This document shows positions 1 to 8,439 of a stretch of 64,000 nt of DNA, in pieces (the stretch's first letter is position 1; every line of letters starts with the position of its first letter). Position numbers and translations under genes: made by a program. Source of the DNA: Actinomycetota bacterium (GTDB lineage Bacteria; Actinomycetota; UBA4738; HRBIN12); the NCBI GenBank assembly GCA_026003015.1, contig BPGL01000001.1:1318717-1382716 (forward strand), in the 5' to 3' direction. The notes under the pieces were generated by a model, which made no database searches, was not told the DNA's origin, and saw only the letters and a program-made list of their open reading frames with translations.

Positions 1-802
1 CCGTGCGGATCACCTCGGGCGGCGTCGGACCACGGTCGTCGGGGAGATCGGCGAGCAGCACGAGGAACTCGTCTCCCCCCAGCCGCGCGACGAGGTCGGT
101 GGCACGGGTCGCGCCCTTCAGCCGGCGCGCCACCACGCGCAGGAGCTCGTCGCCCGCGGCGTGGCCCATCGAGTCGTTCACGTCCTTGAACCCGTCGAGG
201 TCCAAGAACAGCACGGCGACCGAGGTGCCGTTGCGCTCGGCGCGCGCGATCGCGAGCGCGAGGTGCTCCTCGAACATCGCCCGGTTCGGGAGGTCGGTCA
301 GCGTGTCGTGGTAGGCCAGATGCTGCACGCGCATCTCGGCCTCCTTCTGCGCCGTGATGTCGAACATCACACCCTGGACGAACAGCGGCCGTCCGTCGGG
401 CCCGCGGATGAGCTTCGACCGGTCGTGGATCCACACGACCGTGCCGTCGGGGCGGACGTAACGGTAGTCGCCCGCCTCCGGCTGACCGGTCTCGAGGAAC
501 GACCGGTAGTCACGGAGCATCCGCTCGCGGTCGTCGGGGTGCACGAGCTCGGTCCACAGGTCGGGGCGCCCGATCCAGTCGCCCGGCTGCACCCCGAGGA
601 GGTCGCGGATCTGCGGGCTCACGTAGTAGGTCGGACCGGACTCGTCGGGGGCGTCGATGTAGATCGCGGCCGGGAGCTGCTCGACGAGCGCCGTGTACTT
701 CGCCTCGGCCTCGAACGCCCGACGCTCGAGCTCGTTCACCTGCGCTCGGAGCGCGAGGAGCTCACGCTCGGTCTCGGTCGCGCTCGGGCTCGCCTCGCCC
801 AT
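1..802 (-). CDS. PAS-GGDEF protein (probable diguanylate cyclase), 3' end outside the window
   Basis: The visible N-terminal 267 residues begin at ATG 802. After a short coiled stretch (about residues 10-35) comes a PAS sensor domain (about 35-150, with the VHPDDRERM signature and a PAC-like end near YRYVRPDGRTVWIHD). A GGDEF domain follows, with an intact RLGGDEFLV active-site loop at about residues 240-248. RATD lies five residues before it, matching the RxxD product-inhibition site. These residues predict an active, c-di-GMP-feedback-controlled cyclase in the cytoplasm. No membrane segment is seen. The gene leaves the window within the GGDEF domain, so a following EAL domain is possible but unseen. 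A GGAGG lies about 5 nt before the ATG. It follows rtcB on the same strand after 89 nt. Confidence 0.9.
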   Translation of the reverse strand, partial: MGEASPSATETERELLALRAQVNELERRAFEAEAKYTALVEQLPAAIYIDAPDESGPTYYVSPQIRDLLGVQPGDWIGRPDLWTELVHPDDRERMLRDYRSFLETGQPEAGDYRYVRPDGTVVWIHDRSKLIRGPDGRPLFVQGVMFDITAQKEAEMRVQHLAYHDTLTDLPNRAMFEEHLALAIARAERNGTSVAVLFLDLDGFKDVNDSMGHAAGDELLRVVARRLKGATRATDLVARLGGDEFLVLLADLPDDRGPTPPEVIRT

Positions 803-827
803 CCCGGCCTCCGTACGGGGCTCCTCC

Positions 828-851
828 GCGGGCCTGATCCCAAAGGCCCGC
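828..851 (-). other. Stem-loop in the rtcB / PAS-GGDEF spacer
   Basis: A perfect 7-bp stem (GCGGGCC / GGCCCGC) closes a 10-nt loop, 26 nt before the PAS-GGDEF start codon. There is no U-run after it, so it is a poor intrinsic terminator. It may be a leader structure or an mRNA-processing hairpin. I could not match it to a known c-di-GMP riboswitch consensus. Confidence 0.4.
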
Positions 852-891
852 CACCTGCCGGTATCGGCACTGGAGACGGGAGCCTGAGCCG

Positions 892-2334
892 TTAGCCCTT
901 CACCACCGCGACCGGGCGGAGCCGGGCGACCGGCCGGCTGAGACCCGCTCCCTCGCAGGCGCGCACGACCTCGTCGACGTCCTTGTAGGCGTAGGGGGCC
1001 TCCTCCGAGAGCAGTCCGAGGTTCGCCGGGGCCAGCGCGATCCCCCGCGCCTCGAGGTCCCGGGCGAGGTCCGCCCCCCGCTGACGACGCTTGGCCTGGG
1101 TCCGCGACATCGCGCGACCCGCCCCGTGACACGTCGAGCCGAACGAGCGGTCGGCCGCGGTGGGGAGCGCGACGAGCACCCACGACGCCGTCCCCATGCT
1201 GCCCGGGACGAGCACCGGCTGCCCGATCGCCCGGTAGGGCTCGGGGAGATCCGGATGACCGGGGCCGAACGCCCGCGTCGCACCCTTTCGGTGCACGCAC
1301 ACGCGGCGGCGGCGGCCATCGACCTCGTGCTCCTCGAGCTTGGCGAGGTTGTGGGACACGTCGTAGACGAGGGTGAGCCCGAGCGCCTGCGCGGATCGGC
1401 GGAAGACCTCCTCGAAGGCGCGACGCGCCCCGTCGGCGAGCACGTGCCGGTTCGCGCGAGCGAAGTTCGCCGCGGCGTGCATCGCGCCGAGGTAGCGCTC
1501 CGCCGCCTCGTGACCGAGGGGGGCGCACGCGAGTTGGCGATCGGGCACGCGGATCCCCAGGCTCGGGGCGAGCCGGTCCATCGCGGCGACGTGGTCGGTG
1601 CACACCTGGTGCCCGAGGCCCCGAGACCCGGAGTGGATCATCACGCAGACCTGGTCCTCGGCCAGGCCGAACGCCGCCGCCGCCCGCGCGTCGAGGACGC
1701 GGTCGACCACCTGGACCTCCAGGAAGTGGTTGCCCGACCCGAGGGAGCCGAGCTGGCGAGCCCCGCGCGATCGGGCGCGCTCCGAGACCGCCTCGGGAAG
1801 CGCGTCGGGCGCGACGCCGCGGTCCTCGCAGCGCTCCTCGTCGCCCTCGAGCCCGATCCCCCGTGCAAGGGGATAGCGCACACCCTCCCGGAGGACCCGG
1901 TCGAGGTCGCGACCGGCCACCGGGAGCCGACCCCCGGTGCCGGTGCCCCGAGGGATCTCCCGGCCGAGCGACCGGGCGAGCTCGCCGACGCGAGCGGCGA
2001 CGTCCTTCGACCACGCGAGGTCCGAGCGCAGCAACCGCACGCCGCAGGCGATGTCGAACCCGACGCCGCCGGGAGAGACGACCCCTTCGTCGGGATCGAA
2101 GGCGGCGACCCCACCGATCGCGAACCCGTAGCCCCAGTGCACGTCGGGCATCGCGTAGGACGCACGTACGATCCCCGGGAGCGTCGCCACGGCGGCCACC
2201 TGGAGGAAGGCCCGGTCGTCGACGGCGGCGCGCACGATCGCCTCCGAGCCGTAGACGATCCCCGGCACCCGCATCCCCTCGACGGTGCCGACCGGCACCC
2301 GCCAGGTGAACGGATCGAGGCGCTCGAGGTCCAT
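892..2334 (-). CDS. rtcB: RtcB-type 3'-phosphate RNA ligase
   Basis: RtcB joins RNA 2',3'-cyclic-phosphate or 3'-phosphate ends to 5'-OH ends through a GMP-histidine intermediate with Mn2+. The 480-residue length is typical of the family. Signatures run in order: GGVGFDIACGVRLL (metal and active-site Cys region), GSGNHFLEVQ, HSGSRGLGHQVCTDH, ANFARANRH, VCVHRKGATRAFGPG, PVLVPGSMGT and STCHGAGRAMSR, whose His is the guanylated nucleophile. All key residues appear present. The gene sits 3 nt downstream of archease, its known activating partner, and both follow a sigma factor gene. The cellular substrate cannot be read from sequence; RNA repair or tRNA ligation is known for the family. Confidence 0.97.
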   Translation of the reverse strand: MDLERLDPFTWRVPVGTVEGMRVPGIVYGSEAIVRAAVDDRAFLQVAAVATLPGIVRASYAMPDVHWGYGFAIGGVAAFDPDEGVVSPGGVGFDIACGVRLLRSDLAWSKDVAARVGELARSLGREIPRGTGTGGRLPVAGRDLDRVLREGVRYPLARGIGLEGDEERCEDRGVAPDALPEAVSERARSRGARQLGSLGSGNHFLEVQVVDRVLDARAAAAFGLAEDQVCVMIHSGSRGLGHQVCTDHVAAMDRLAPSLGIRVPDRQLACAPLGHEAAERYLGAMHAAANFARANRHVLADGARRAFEEVFRRSAQALGLTLVYDVSHNLAKLEEHEVDGRRRRVCVHRKGATRAFGPGHPDLPEPYRAIGQPVLVPGSMGTASWVLVALPTAADRSFGSTCHGAGRAMSRTQAKRRQRGADLARDLEARGIALAPANLGLLSEEAPYAYKDVDEVVRACEGAGLSRPVARLRPVAVVKG

Positions 2335-2337
2335 CGT

Positions 2338-2751
2338 CTACACGTCGAGGAACACGCGCAGCTCCGCCCCGTGCTCGCCGGGCTCGAGGACGAGGCCGTG
2401 GAGCGTGGCCGCCTTGACCTCGAGCCCGGCGGCTCCCGCGCGCGGCGGCCCGGTCTCCACCTCGGCCTCGAGACCGTCGGGGCGAGGTCGGACCCGCACA
2501 CGGCCGAAGCCGAGCCCCTCCGCGTCGCGCAGGTAGACGAGCTCGTTCAGGAGCCCGACCGCGGCCGCCGCGAGGTCCCGGCCGGCGAGCTCGACGCGTC
2601 GAACCCCCTCGACGCGCTCGCAGCAACCGCCCACGAGCTCGACGAGCCCGGCTGCGGCCTCCTCGATCGCGGCCGCGGCGTCGGGACCCCACGCGGCGAT
2701 CCCGACGTCGGCCGTGTGTTCGATCGGGCGGTGTCCACGTTCGGCGTCCAC
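2338..2751 (-). CDS. Archease (RtcB cofactor)
   Basis: This 137-residue protein starts at GTG 2751, with GGAG about 8 nt upstream. Archease motifs are clear: EHTADVGI near the N terminus, with the family's metal-binding Asp, and LEVKAATLHGL plus a C-terminal RVFLDV. Archease speeds RtcB guanylylation and allows multiple turnovers. The 3-nt gap to rtcB argues for co-translation. The 31-nt gap to the upstream sigma factor gene places all three in one transcript. The usual length is about 140 residues, so it looks intact. Confidence 0.93.
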   Translation of the reverse strand: MDAERGHRPIEHTADVGIAAWGPDAAAAIEEAAAGLVELVGGCCERVEGVRRVELAGRDLAAAAVGLLNELVYLRDAEGLGFGRVRVRPRPDGLEAEVETGPPRAGAAGLEVKAATLHGLVLEPGEHGAELRVFLDV

Positions 2752-2782
2752 GGCACGGCTCCGCGCCGCCGGCCCGTGGGGC

Positions 2783-3844
<1,062 letters not shown>

Positions 3845-3900
3845 GGTGCATGGTAGGGGGTGAGCTCGGAGGATGTAAAGGCCGGCGCGTGTGAAGGTCT

Positions 3901-3916
3901 TGTGAAGAGATTCACA
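3901..3916. promoter_or_regulatory. CRP/GlxR-like palindrome upstream of the sigma factor operon
   Basis: TGTGAAGAGATTCACA is a perfect palindrome of the form TGTGA-N6-TCACA, the consensus of CRP/FNR-superfamily regulators (GlxR and Crp in actinobacteria). Its nearer edge is 57 nt before the sigma factor start. A second half-site, TGTGAA, starts at 3890, exactly 11 nt before the palindrome. The divergent hydrolase starts about 170 nt to the other side. The cognate regulator is not in the window, so its role is inferred from sequence alone. Confidence 0.65.
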
Positions 3917-4074
3917 TGCCGCCCCGCACCGTCCTCGAGCTCCCCGTCCTCACCGTATCCGAACACCGGCCGCCGCCCGTGCATTCCCGACGGCTCGGCG
4001 CCCCAGCACCACGCTGGCCCGGGCAGGGTCGCCTCGTTGGGCAACCGCCGGGGAGCGGCCCCAGCACCGGCGGG

Positions 4075-4080
4075 TAGGCT
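4075..4080 (+). promoter_or_regulatory. -10 box TAGGCT, 7 nt before the start codon (leaderless)
   Basis: TAGGCT is followed by 7 nt and then ATG 4088, so transcription would begin at or beside the start codon. No Shine-Dalgarno sequence can precede the ATG on such an mRNA. The rest of the 3845-4087 spacer holds the CRP-like site and nothing else I recognise. Confidence 0.6.
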
Positions 4081-4087
4081 CCGTGCG

Positions 4088-4987
4088 ATGGAGCTGCCGC
4101 CGATCGCGCGCACCGACCTCGACGGGCCGATCGCCTACCGGGTCTGGGACGGCCCGCAGGACCTGACGTTCCTGTTGGTCCACGGCCTCGGGGGCGCCCA
4201 CGTCAACTGGGTCCGGGTGGCCGGCGAGCTGGCCGGGCTCGGGCGCGTGGTGGCCCCCGACCTGCCGGGGTTCGGCTGGTCGCCCCGGGCCGGCCGTGCC
4301 ACGGAGCTGATGGCGCTCCGCCGCTGGTTGCACCGGATCCGCGCCGAGATCGCCGACGGCCCGATCGTCTTGTGCGGCAACTCCCTGGGCGGCGCCGTGG
4401 CCGTGCTCGAGGCCGCGATCGCGCCCGAGCAGGTGGCCGGGCTCGTGCTCGCGTCCTCGGTGCTGCCCTGGGTCCGGGGGCCCCTGCCCCATCCGGCCGT
4501 CGTCGGGGCGTTCGCCGCCTACGACGCGGGTCCGCTCGGCGAGGCGCTCGTGCGCGCGCGCCTGCAGCGCCTGTCGGCCGAGACGATCGTGCGGATCGGC
4601 CTGGCGATCACGACCTCGGAGCCCGGCTCGATCCCGCCCGACGTGCGGGCGCTGCAGATCGACTCGGTGCGGGAGCGCCAGCGCGACCCGGAGGCCGCGC
4701 GGGCCTTCGTCGACGCGGCGCGCTCGTTGCTCCGGCTCGGACGCCGCCCCGACGTCGCCTGGCGCGCGGCCGAGGCGATCCGCTGCCCCGTCCTGCTCCT
4801 GCACGGGCGGCGCGACCGGCTCGTGCCGGCGCACCTGGCCGAGGCGACGCTGCGGCGCATGCCGACCTGGCGGGGCCGCATCTGGCCCGGCGTCGGCCAC
4901 GCCGTGATGTTGGAGGCCCCCGGACGCTTCCTCGCCGAGGTCGGGGACTGGCACGCGGAGCTGATCGGCCGCGGTCGCCGGAGCTGA
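4088..4987 (+). CDS. Alpha/beta hydrolase
   Basis: This 299-residue single-domain alpha/beta hydrolase probably acts on an ester or lipid-like substrate in the cytoplasm; the substrate is unknown. The oxyanion segment FLLVHGLGGAHVNW comes first, then the nucleophile elbow GNSLGG (Ser), the acid in HGRRDRLVPAH (Asp), and the catalytic His in GVGHAVMLEAPGRF. All three triad positions are present. I chose ATG 4088 because the fold begins just after it and a -10 box is correctly spaced; the frame is open further upstream but lacks conserved sequence. It diverges from the sigma factor operon. Confidence 0.9.
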   Translation: MELPPIARTDLDGPIAYRVWDGPQDLTFLLVHGLGGAHVNWVRVAGELAGLGRVVAPDLPGFGWSPRAGRATELMALRRWLHRIRAEIADGPIVLCGNSLGGAVAVLEAAIAPEQVAGLVLASSVLPWVRGPLPHPAVVGAFAAYDAGPLGEALVRARLQRLSAETIVRIGLAITTSEPGSIPPDVRALQIDSVRERQRDPEAARAFVDAARSLLRLGRRPDVAWRAAEAIRCPVLLLHGRRDRLVPAHLAEATLRRMPTWRGRIWPGVGHAVMLEAPGRFLAEVGDWHAELIGRGRRS

Positions 4988-5016
4988 GGCCTCGGCGGAC
5001 CCCGCAGCCCTTCGCC

Positions 5017-5739
5017 TCAGGGGTCGACGAGCGCGATGCGCATCCGCTTGTTGGCCCGCCCCTTCGACTCGGTCTTCACGACGCGGACGCGGCCGACCTC
5101 CGCCGTCGAGCGGACGTGCGTGCCGCCGTCGGCCTGCTTGTCGATCCCCTCGATCTCGATGACGCGGATCGGATCGACCGAGGGTGGGATCAGGTTCACC
5201 TTCGTGCGGATGAGGTCCGGGTCGGCGAGCGCGTCGTTTCGGGGCACGAAGCGCACGTGGACCGGTCGGTCCTCGGCCAGGCGAGCGTTCAGCCGTTCCT
5301 CGACCTCGCGTCCGAAGTCCTGGGAGATCCGCTCGAGCTCGAAGTCCATGCGGGCGGTGCCGTCGTCGTTGATGTTGCCACCGGTGACCTTCGCGCCGTG
5401 CTCCGCGAACACGAGGCCGGACAGCGCGTGCAGCGCGGTGTGTGCGCGCATGAGGCGGTACCGGCGCTCCCAGTCGATGGCGGCCTCGACCGGCGTGCCC
5501 GGCGCAGGACGGCCCGAGCGCTCGTCGGTGACGTGGACGATCTCGCCGTCGAGCCTCACCGTGTCGACGACCTCGGCGCGTCCGCCGGCCCATCGGAGCT
5601 CGCCCCGATCGCCGGGCTGGCCACCGCCGCGCGCGTAGAAGACGGTTCGATCGAGCACCAGACCCTGCGGACGCACCTCGACGACGACGGCCTCACAGTC
5701 GCGCAGGTACGCGTCGCGTGCGAACAGGGGATCGGTCAT
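5017..5739 (-). CDS. AlaX-type alanyl-tRNA editing protein
   Basis: This 240-residue free-standing relative of the AlaRS editing domain is expected to deacylate Ser- or Gly-tRNA(Ala). The N-terminal barrel has YARGGGQPGDRG (the FYPTSGGQP-like segment of AlaRS). The zinc-binding editing core follows with HTALHAL (HxxxH) and GGTHVRSTAEVGRV. The Cys that precedes GGTHV in AlaRS is Asp here (QADGGTHV), as I recall for one AlaX subgroup. The length fits an AlaX without the C-terminal region. A TAGGGT box lies 7 nt before its ATG, so it is probably a single leaderless gene. Confidence 0.9.
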   Translation of the reverse strand: MTDPLFARDAYLRDCEAVVVEVRPQGLVLDRTVFYARGGGQPGDRGELRWAGGRAEVVDTVRLDGEIVHVTDERSGRPAPGTPVEAAIDWERRYRLMRAHTALHALSGLVFAEHGAKVTGGNINDDGTARMDFELERISQDFGREVEERLNARLAEDRPVHVRFVPRNDALADPDLIRTKVNLIPPSVDPIRVIEIEGIDKQADGGTHVRSTAEVGRVRVVKTESKGRANKRMRIALVDP

Positions 5740-5746
5740 CCGCGCG

Positions 5747-5752
5747 ACCCTA
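5747..5752 (-). promoter_or_regulatory. -10 box TAGGGT, 7 nt before the alaX start (leaderless)
   Basis: On the minus strand TAGGGT is followed by 7 nt and ATG 5739. The spacing matches the leaderless pattern seen at more than ten other genes in this window. Confidence 0.6.
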
Positions 5753-5791
5753 CCGCACGACCGCCCGGGGCGAGCGGTGATCGCCGCCCGG

Positions 5792-6550
5792 TCATCCCAC
5801 GAGGAACGAGGCGACCCGCTCGACGAGCCGAGGGATCTCGGCGAACAGCTCGTCGGTCGAGCCGAGCTCGATCAACTCGGCGGCCGGCAGGAGCTCCGCG
5901 AGGATCCGGCCGACCTCCACGGGGTGGATCGGGTCCCCTCGTTGGCAGATCAGCAGCGTCGGCGCCGTGACCGCCCGGAGGAGGTCGCGGTCGGCGATCG
6001 CCCGATCGCGCACGACCTCCCGGATCGCCCGTGCGACGCCGATCGGGTTCGCGTCCTGCCACAGCATCGCCGCGAACCCCCGGAGCCACGGGTTCCGGTC
6101 GTAGGCCCCGCTGCGTTCCGCCTCGGCGAGGATCCGCTGGATCGCCTCCTCGGGCTCGAGGGATTCGAGCAGCTCGGCGGTCCGGTCGAACGCGCTCGGA
6201 TCGGCGATCGGGCGATCGAGGCCCGCCGGCAGGAGGAACACGATCCGCTCGAACCGGTCGGGACGCCGACCGAGCAGGTGCATGATCGCACCCGCGCCCA
6301 TCGAGGTCCCGATCGCCCGGGTCGCGCCGTACGCGTCCGCGACCGCCTCGACGTCGCGTGCGAGGTCCGCGAACCGGTAGCTCCCCGCCGGCGCGAGGCC
6401 GGAGTGCCCGTGGCCCCGGAAGCAGAACCGGACCTTCGTCCCCGGCACCATCGGGGTGAACGCCGCGAGCTCGAGGCAGGAGTTCGTCAGGCCGTGGGCG
6501 AGGACGGTCACCGGCTCGCCCACGCCGTCCACCTCGACGTGGAGGGTCAC
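5792..6550 (-). CDS. Alpha/beta hydrolase lacking an obvious catalytic His
   Basis: The 252-residue alpha/beta hydrolase fold shows VLAHGLTNS (oxyanion region), FRGHGHSG, the nucleophile elbow GTSMGAGA (Ser) and an acid candidate in CQRGDPIHP. The C-terminal strand where a GH motif is expected reads ELGSTDELFAEIPRLV, with no histidine. The protein may use a different third residue or be non-catalytic. It starts at ATG 6550, 36 nt after the MFS gene stop, and is probably the last gene of the phosphodiesterase-membrane protein-MFS operon. The substrate is unknown. Confidence 0.85.
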   Translation of the reverse strand: MTLHVEVDGVGEPVTVLAHGLTNSCLELAAFTPMVPGTKVRFCFRGHGHSGLAPAGSYRFADLARDVEAVADAYGATRAIGTSMGAGAIMHLLGRRPDRFERIVFLLPAGLDRPIADPSAFDRTAELLESLEPEEAIQRILAEAERSGAYDRNPWLRGFAAMLWQDANPIGVARAIREVVRDRAIADRDLLRAVTAPTLLICQRGDPIHPVEVGRILAELLPAAELIELGSTDELFAEIPRLVERVASFLVG

Positions 6551-6586
6551 GTCAGAGGTCTCGAGCTCCAGGGGGCACCCTCCTGA

Positions 6587-8209
6587 TCAGGTGGGGTCGC
6601 CGACGACCTCCGGCAGCTCGACGAGATCGTCCTGCGGAGCGAAGCGATCGCGGATCCTCCACGCCCACCACGCCACGGCGGCCGTGAGCGCGAGGAACAG
6701 CGCGCCGGATCCGACGAGGATCGCCCGGGTCCGAACCTCGGACCCTTCCACCCACAGCCACGACAGGAGGAACGCCGGGACGATGTAGCCGAGGTTGTAG
6801 GCGATGTCGAACAGCGCGAAGGCCCGGCCTCGGAAATCGTCGGGCATCGCCTGCTGCATGATCGTGTCGGCGGAGATCTTGCCGAGGAAGAAGGCGAAGA
6901 AGCCCGTGAACAGCATCGCGGCGAAGCCAGCGACCGACACGAGCCCGCCGAAGACCACGGTCCCGGCTCCGAGCAGCGCCATCGACCCGAGCAGCAGCCG
7001 GATGGGCGGCACGCGGTCCTTCAGCGCCTGCGCGAGCACGAGCCCGATCCCGCCGCCGACGATCCCGCCGAGGCCGGTGAGCACGAGCGCGAGCGTGTCG
7101 GCCCTCCCGCCCTCCACGAGGTTCTTGGCGTACAGCCCGAACACGAACAGACCGAACCCCCAGAACTGGTAGCGGAGCATCTGGAAGGCCGACAGCCCCA
7201 GAGCCGCCGGCGGGCGAGCACCGACCTCCCGGAGGCCCGCGATCACGTCGGCGACCACGCGCGACGCCTCCTCCCAGAAGGTGGCGTCGTGCCTGCGGGC
7301 CTCGACGTGGCGCATCCGGCGCGAGACGAGGGCGGCGACCACGAGCACGAGCGCGCCGATCACGACGATCGCGAACGAGGGCGCGACGGTCCCCACACCG
7401 AGCGCGACCGCGATCCCCGCGACCTGTGCGAGCGCACCCCCGGCCTGCGACAGTCCGTTGCCCTGCAGGAGATCGCGGCCGGCGAGCACGGTGGGCATCG
7501 CGGCGGACTTCACGGCGAGCACGACCCGAACGACGCCCTGCGCGGCGAGCAGGCCGGCCACGAGGGCCACGGTCGCGCCGACGTCTCCCTCGGAGGTCCG
7601 CTCGCCGAGCGGTGCGAGCACGAACAGGGCGACGGCCGTGACGAGCACCGCCGTCAGGACGTTGGCCCACCACACGACCCGCCGACGCGGGAAGCGGTCG
7701 ATGAACACACCCACGAAGGGGGAGGCCAGCGTGTAGGGGATGTACAGCGCGAGGACGACCTTCAGCAGGTAGTCGGCGGAGGGCACGTTCTGGACGTCGA
7801 ACCCCTGCTGGCCACCGAAGGCGATCGACTTGCCGATCGCACCCTGGATCACCCCCTGACCGGCCTGGACGAGGAACTGCACCCCCACCAGGAGCGTGAA
7901 GTCGGTGTTCGAGAACGCGCCGAACAACCCGTCGACGAAGCGCGCGACGCGCTCGAGGGGTGGGCGAAGCCACCGGTCCCCGACACGCAGCGCCGCCGCG
8001 ACGCCCACCGCGACCGCGACGACGGTCCAGCCCTTCGCGACCGTGAGCGGCCCACGCCAGATCGACAGGACGGCGATCCCGGCGAACAGGGTGAGCACGA
8101 TCGAGAGCCCCGGGACGAGCGCGAGTCGGTCGATCCGACCCCGAGCTCCGATCCAGGGCGCGGCGATCGCCCCGGGCACGATCGCGAGGACGACGAGGCC
8201 GAGCAGCAC
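6587..8209 (-). CDS. MFS transporter with an obscured 5' end
   Basis: This is a polytopic major facilitator protein of at least 540 residues with about 12 hydrophobic segments. The loop FIDRFPRRRVVWWAN between TM2 and TM3 resembles the MFS GxxxDRxGRR motif, and DDFRGRAFALFDIAYNLG lies before the last segments. The first usable start codon in this frame is GTG 8209. However, the same frame is open and strongly coding-like for a further 75 codons upstream, with no ATG, GTG or TTG. The true start is probably ATG 8439, which overlaps the previous stop as ATGA but is out of frame by one base. The substrate is unknown; the neighbours suggest envelope-related export or lipid handling. Confidence 0.88.
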   Translation of the reverse strand: MLLGLVVLAIVPGAIAAPWIGARGRIDRLALVPGLSIVLTLFAGIAVLSIWRGPLTVAKGWTVVAVAVGVAAALRVGDRWLRPPLERVARFVDGLFGAFSNTDFTLLVGVQFLVQAGQGVIQGAIGKSIAFGGQQGFDVQNVPSADYLLKVVLALYIPYTLASPFVGVFIDRFPRRRVVWWANVLTAVLVTAVALFVLAPLGERTSEGDVGATVALVAGLLAAQGVVRVVLAVKSAAMPTVLAGRDLLQGNGLSQAGGALAQVAGIAVALGVGTVAPSFAIVVIGALVLVVAALVSRRMRHVEARRHDATFWEEASRVVADVIAGLREVGARPPAALGLSAFQMLRYQFWGFGLFVFGLYAKNLVEGGRADTLALVLTGLGGIVGGGIGLVLAQALKDRVPPIRLLLGSMALLGAGTVVFGGLVSVAGFAAMLFTGFFAFFLGKISADTIMQQAMPDDFRGRAFALFDIAYNLGYIVPAFLLSWLWVEGSEVRTRAILVGSGALFLALTAAVAWWAWRIRDRFAPQDDLVELPEVVGDPT

Positions 8210-8439
8210 GCGCGCCGTGTGACCGAGGTCGGCCAGGGCCCCCGGGTGCTGCTCGAACGCGACGCGCGCCGCCTCGGCTGCGTTGCGCGCCGCCTCGACG
8301 ACCGGCGGCGGAGGCGTCCACAGCCCCTCCCCGCGAAGGACGTAGGTGTCGGGACCGATCTGGATCGTCTCGGCGACGAGCGCCTCGAAGCGGGCGCGCT
8401 CGGCCTCCGAACGTTCGTCGACCGGGGTCGTCGGGTCAT
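8210..8439 (-). other. Coding-like 5' extension of the MFS gene, separated from its start by a probable one-base deletion
   Basis: Read in the MFS frame, this stretch gives a plausible cytoplasmic N terminus (for example TYVLRGEGLWTPPPPVVEAA) with third codon positions almost all G or C, as in real genes here. No canonical start codon exists in that frame downstream of its TGA at 8489-8491. Adding one C to the CCCC run near 8425 would join ATG 8439 to the MFS frame. That would give a start coupled to the upstream gene by ATGA. Confidence 0.6.

Noticed and set aside
803-891. c-di-GMP riboswitch before the GGDEF gene
   Set aside because: The spacer has only a simple hairpin; the conserved GEMM-I/II core bases I would look for are not there.
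4984-5020. Bidirectional terminator between the hydrolase and the tRNA-editing gene
   Set aside because: A 7-bp CTGAGGC/GCCTCAG pairing exists, but with a 23-nt loop and no U-run; it is not convincing.
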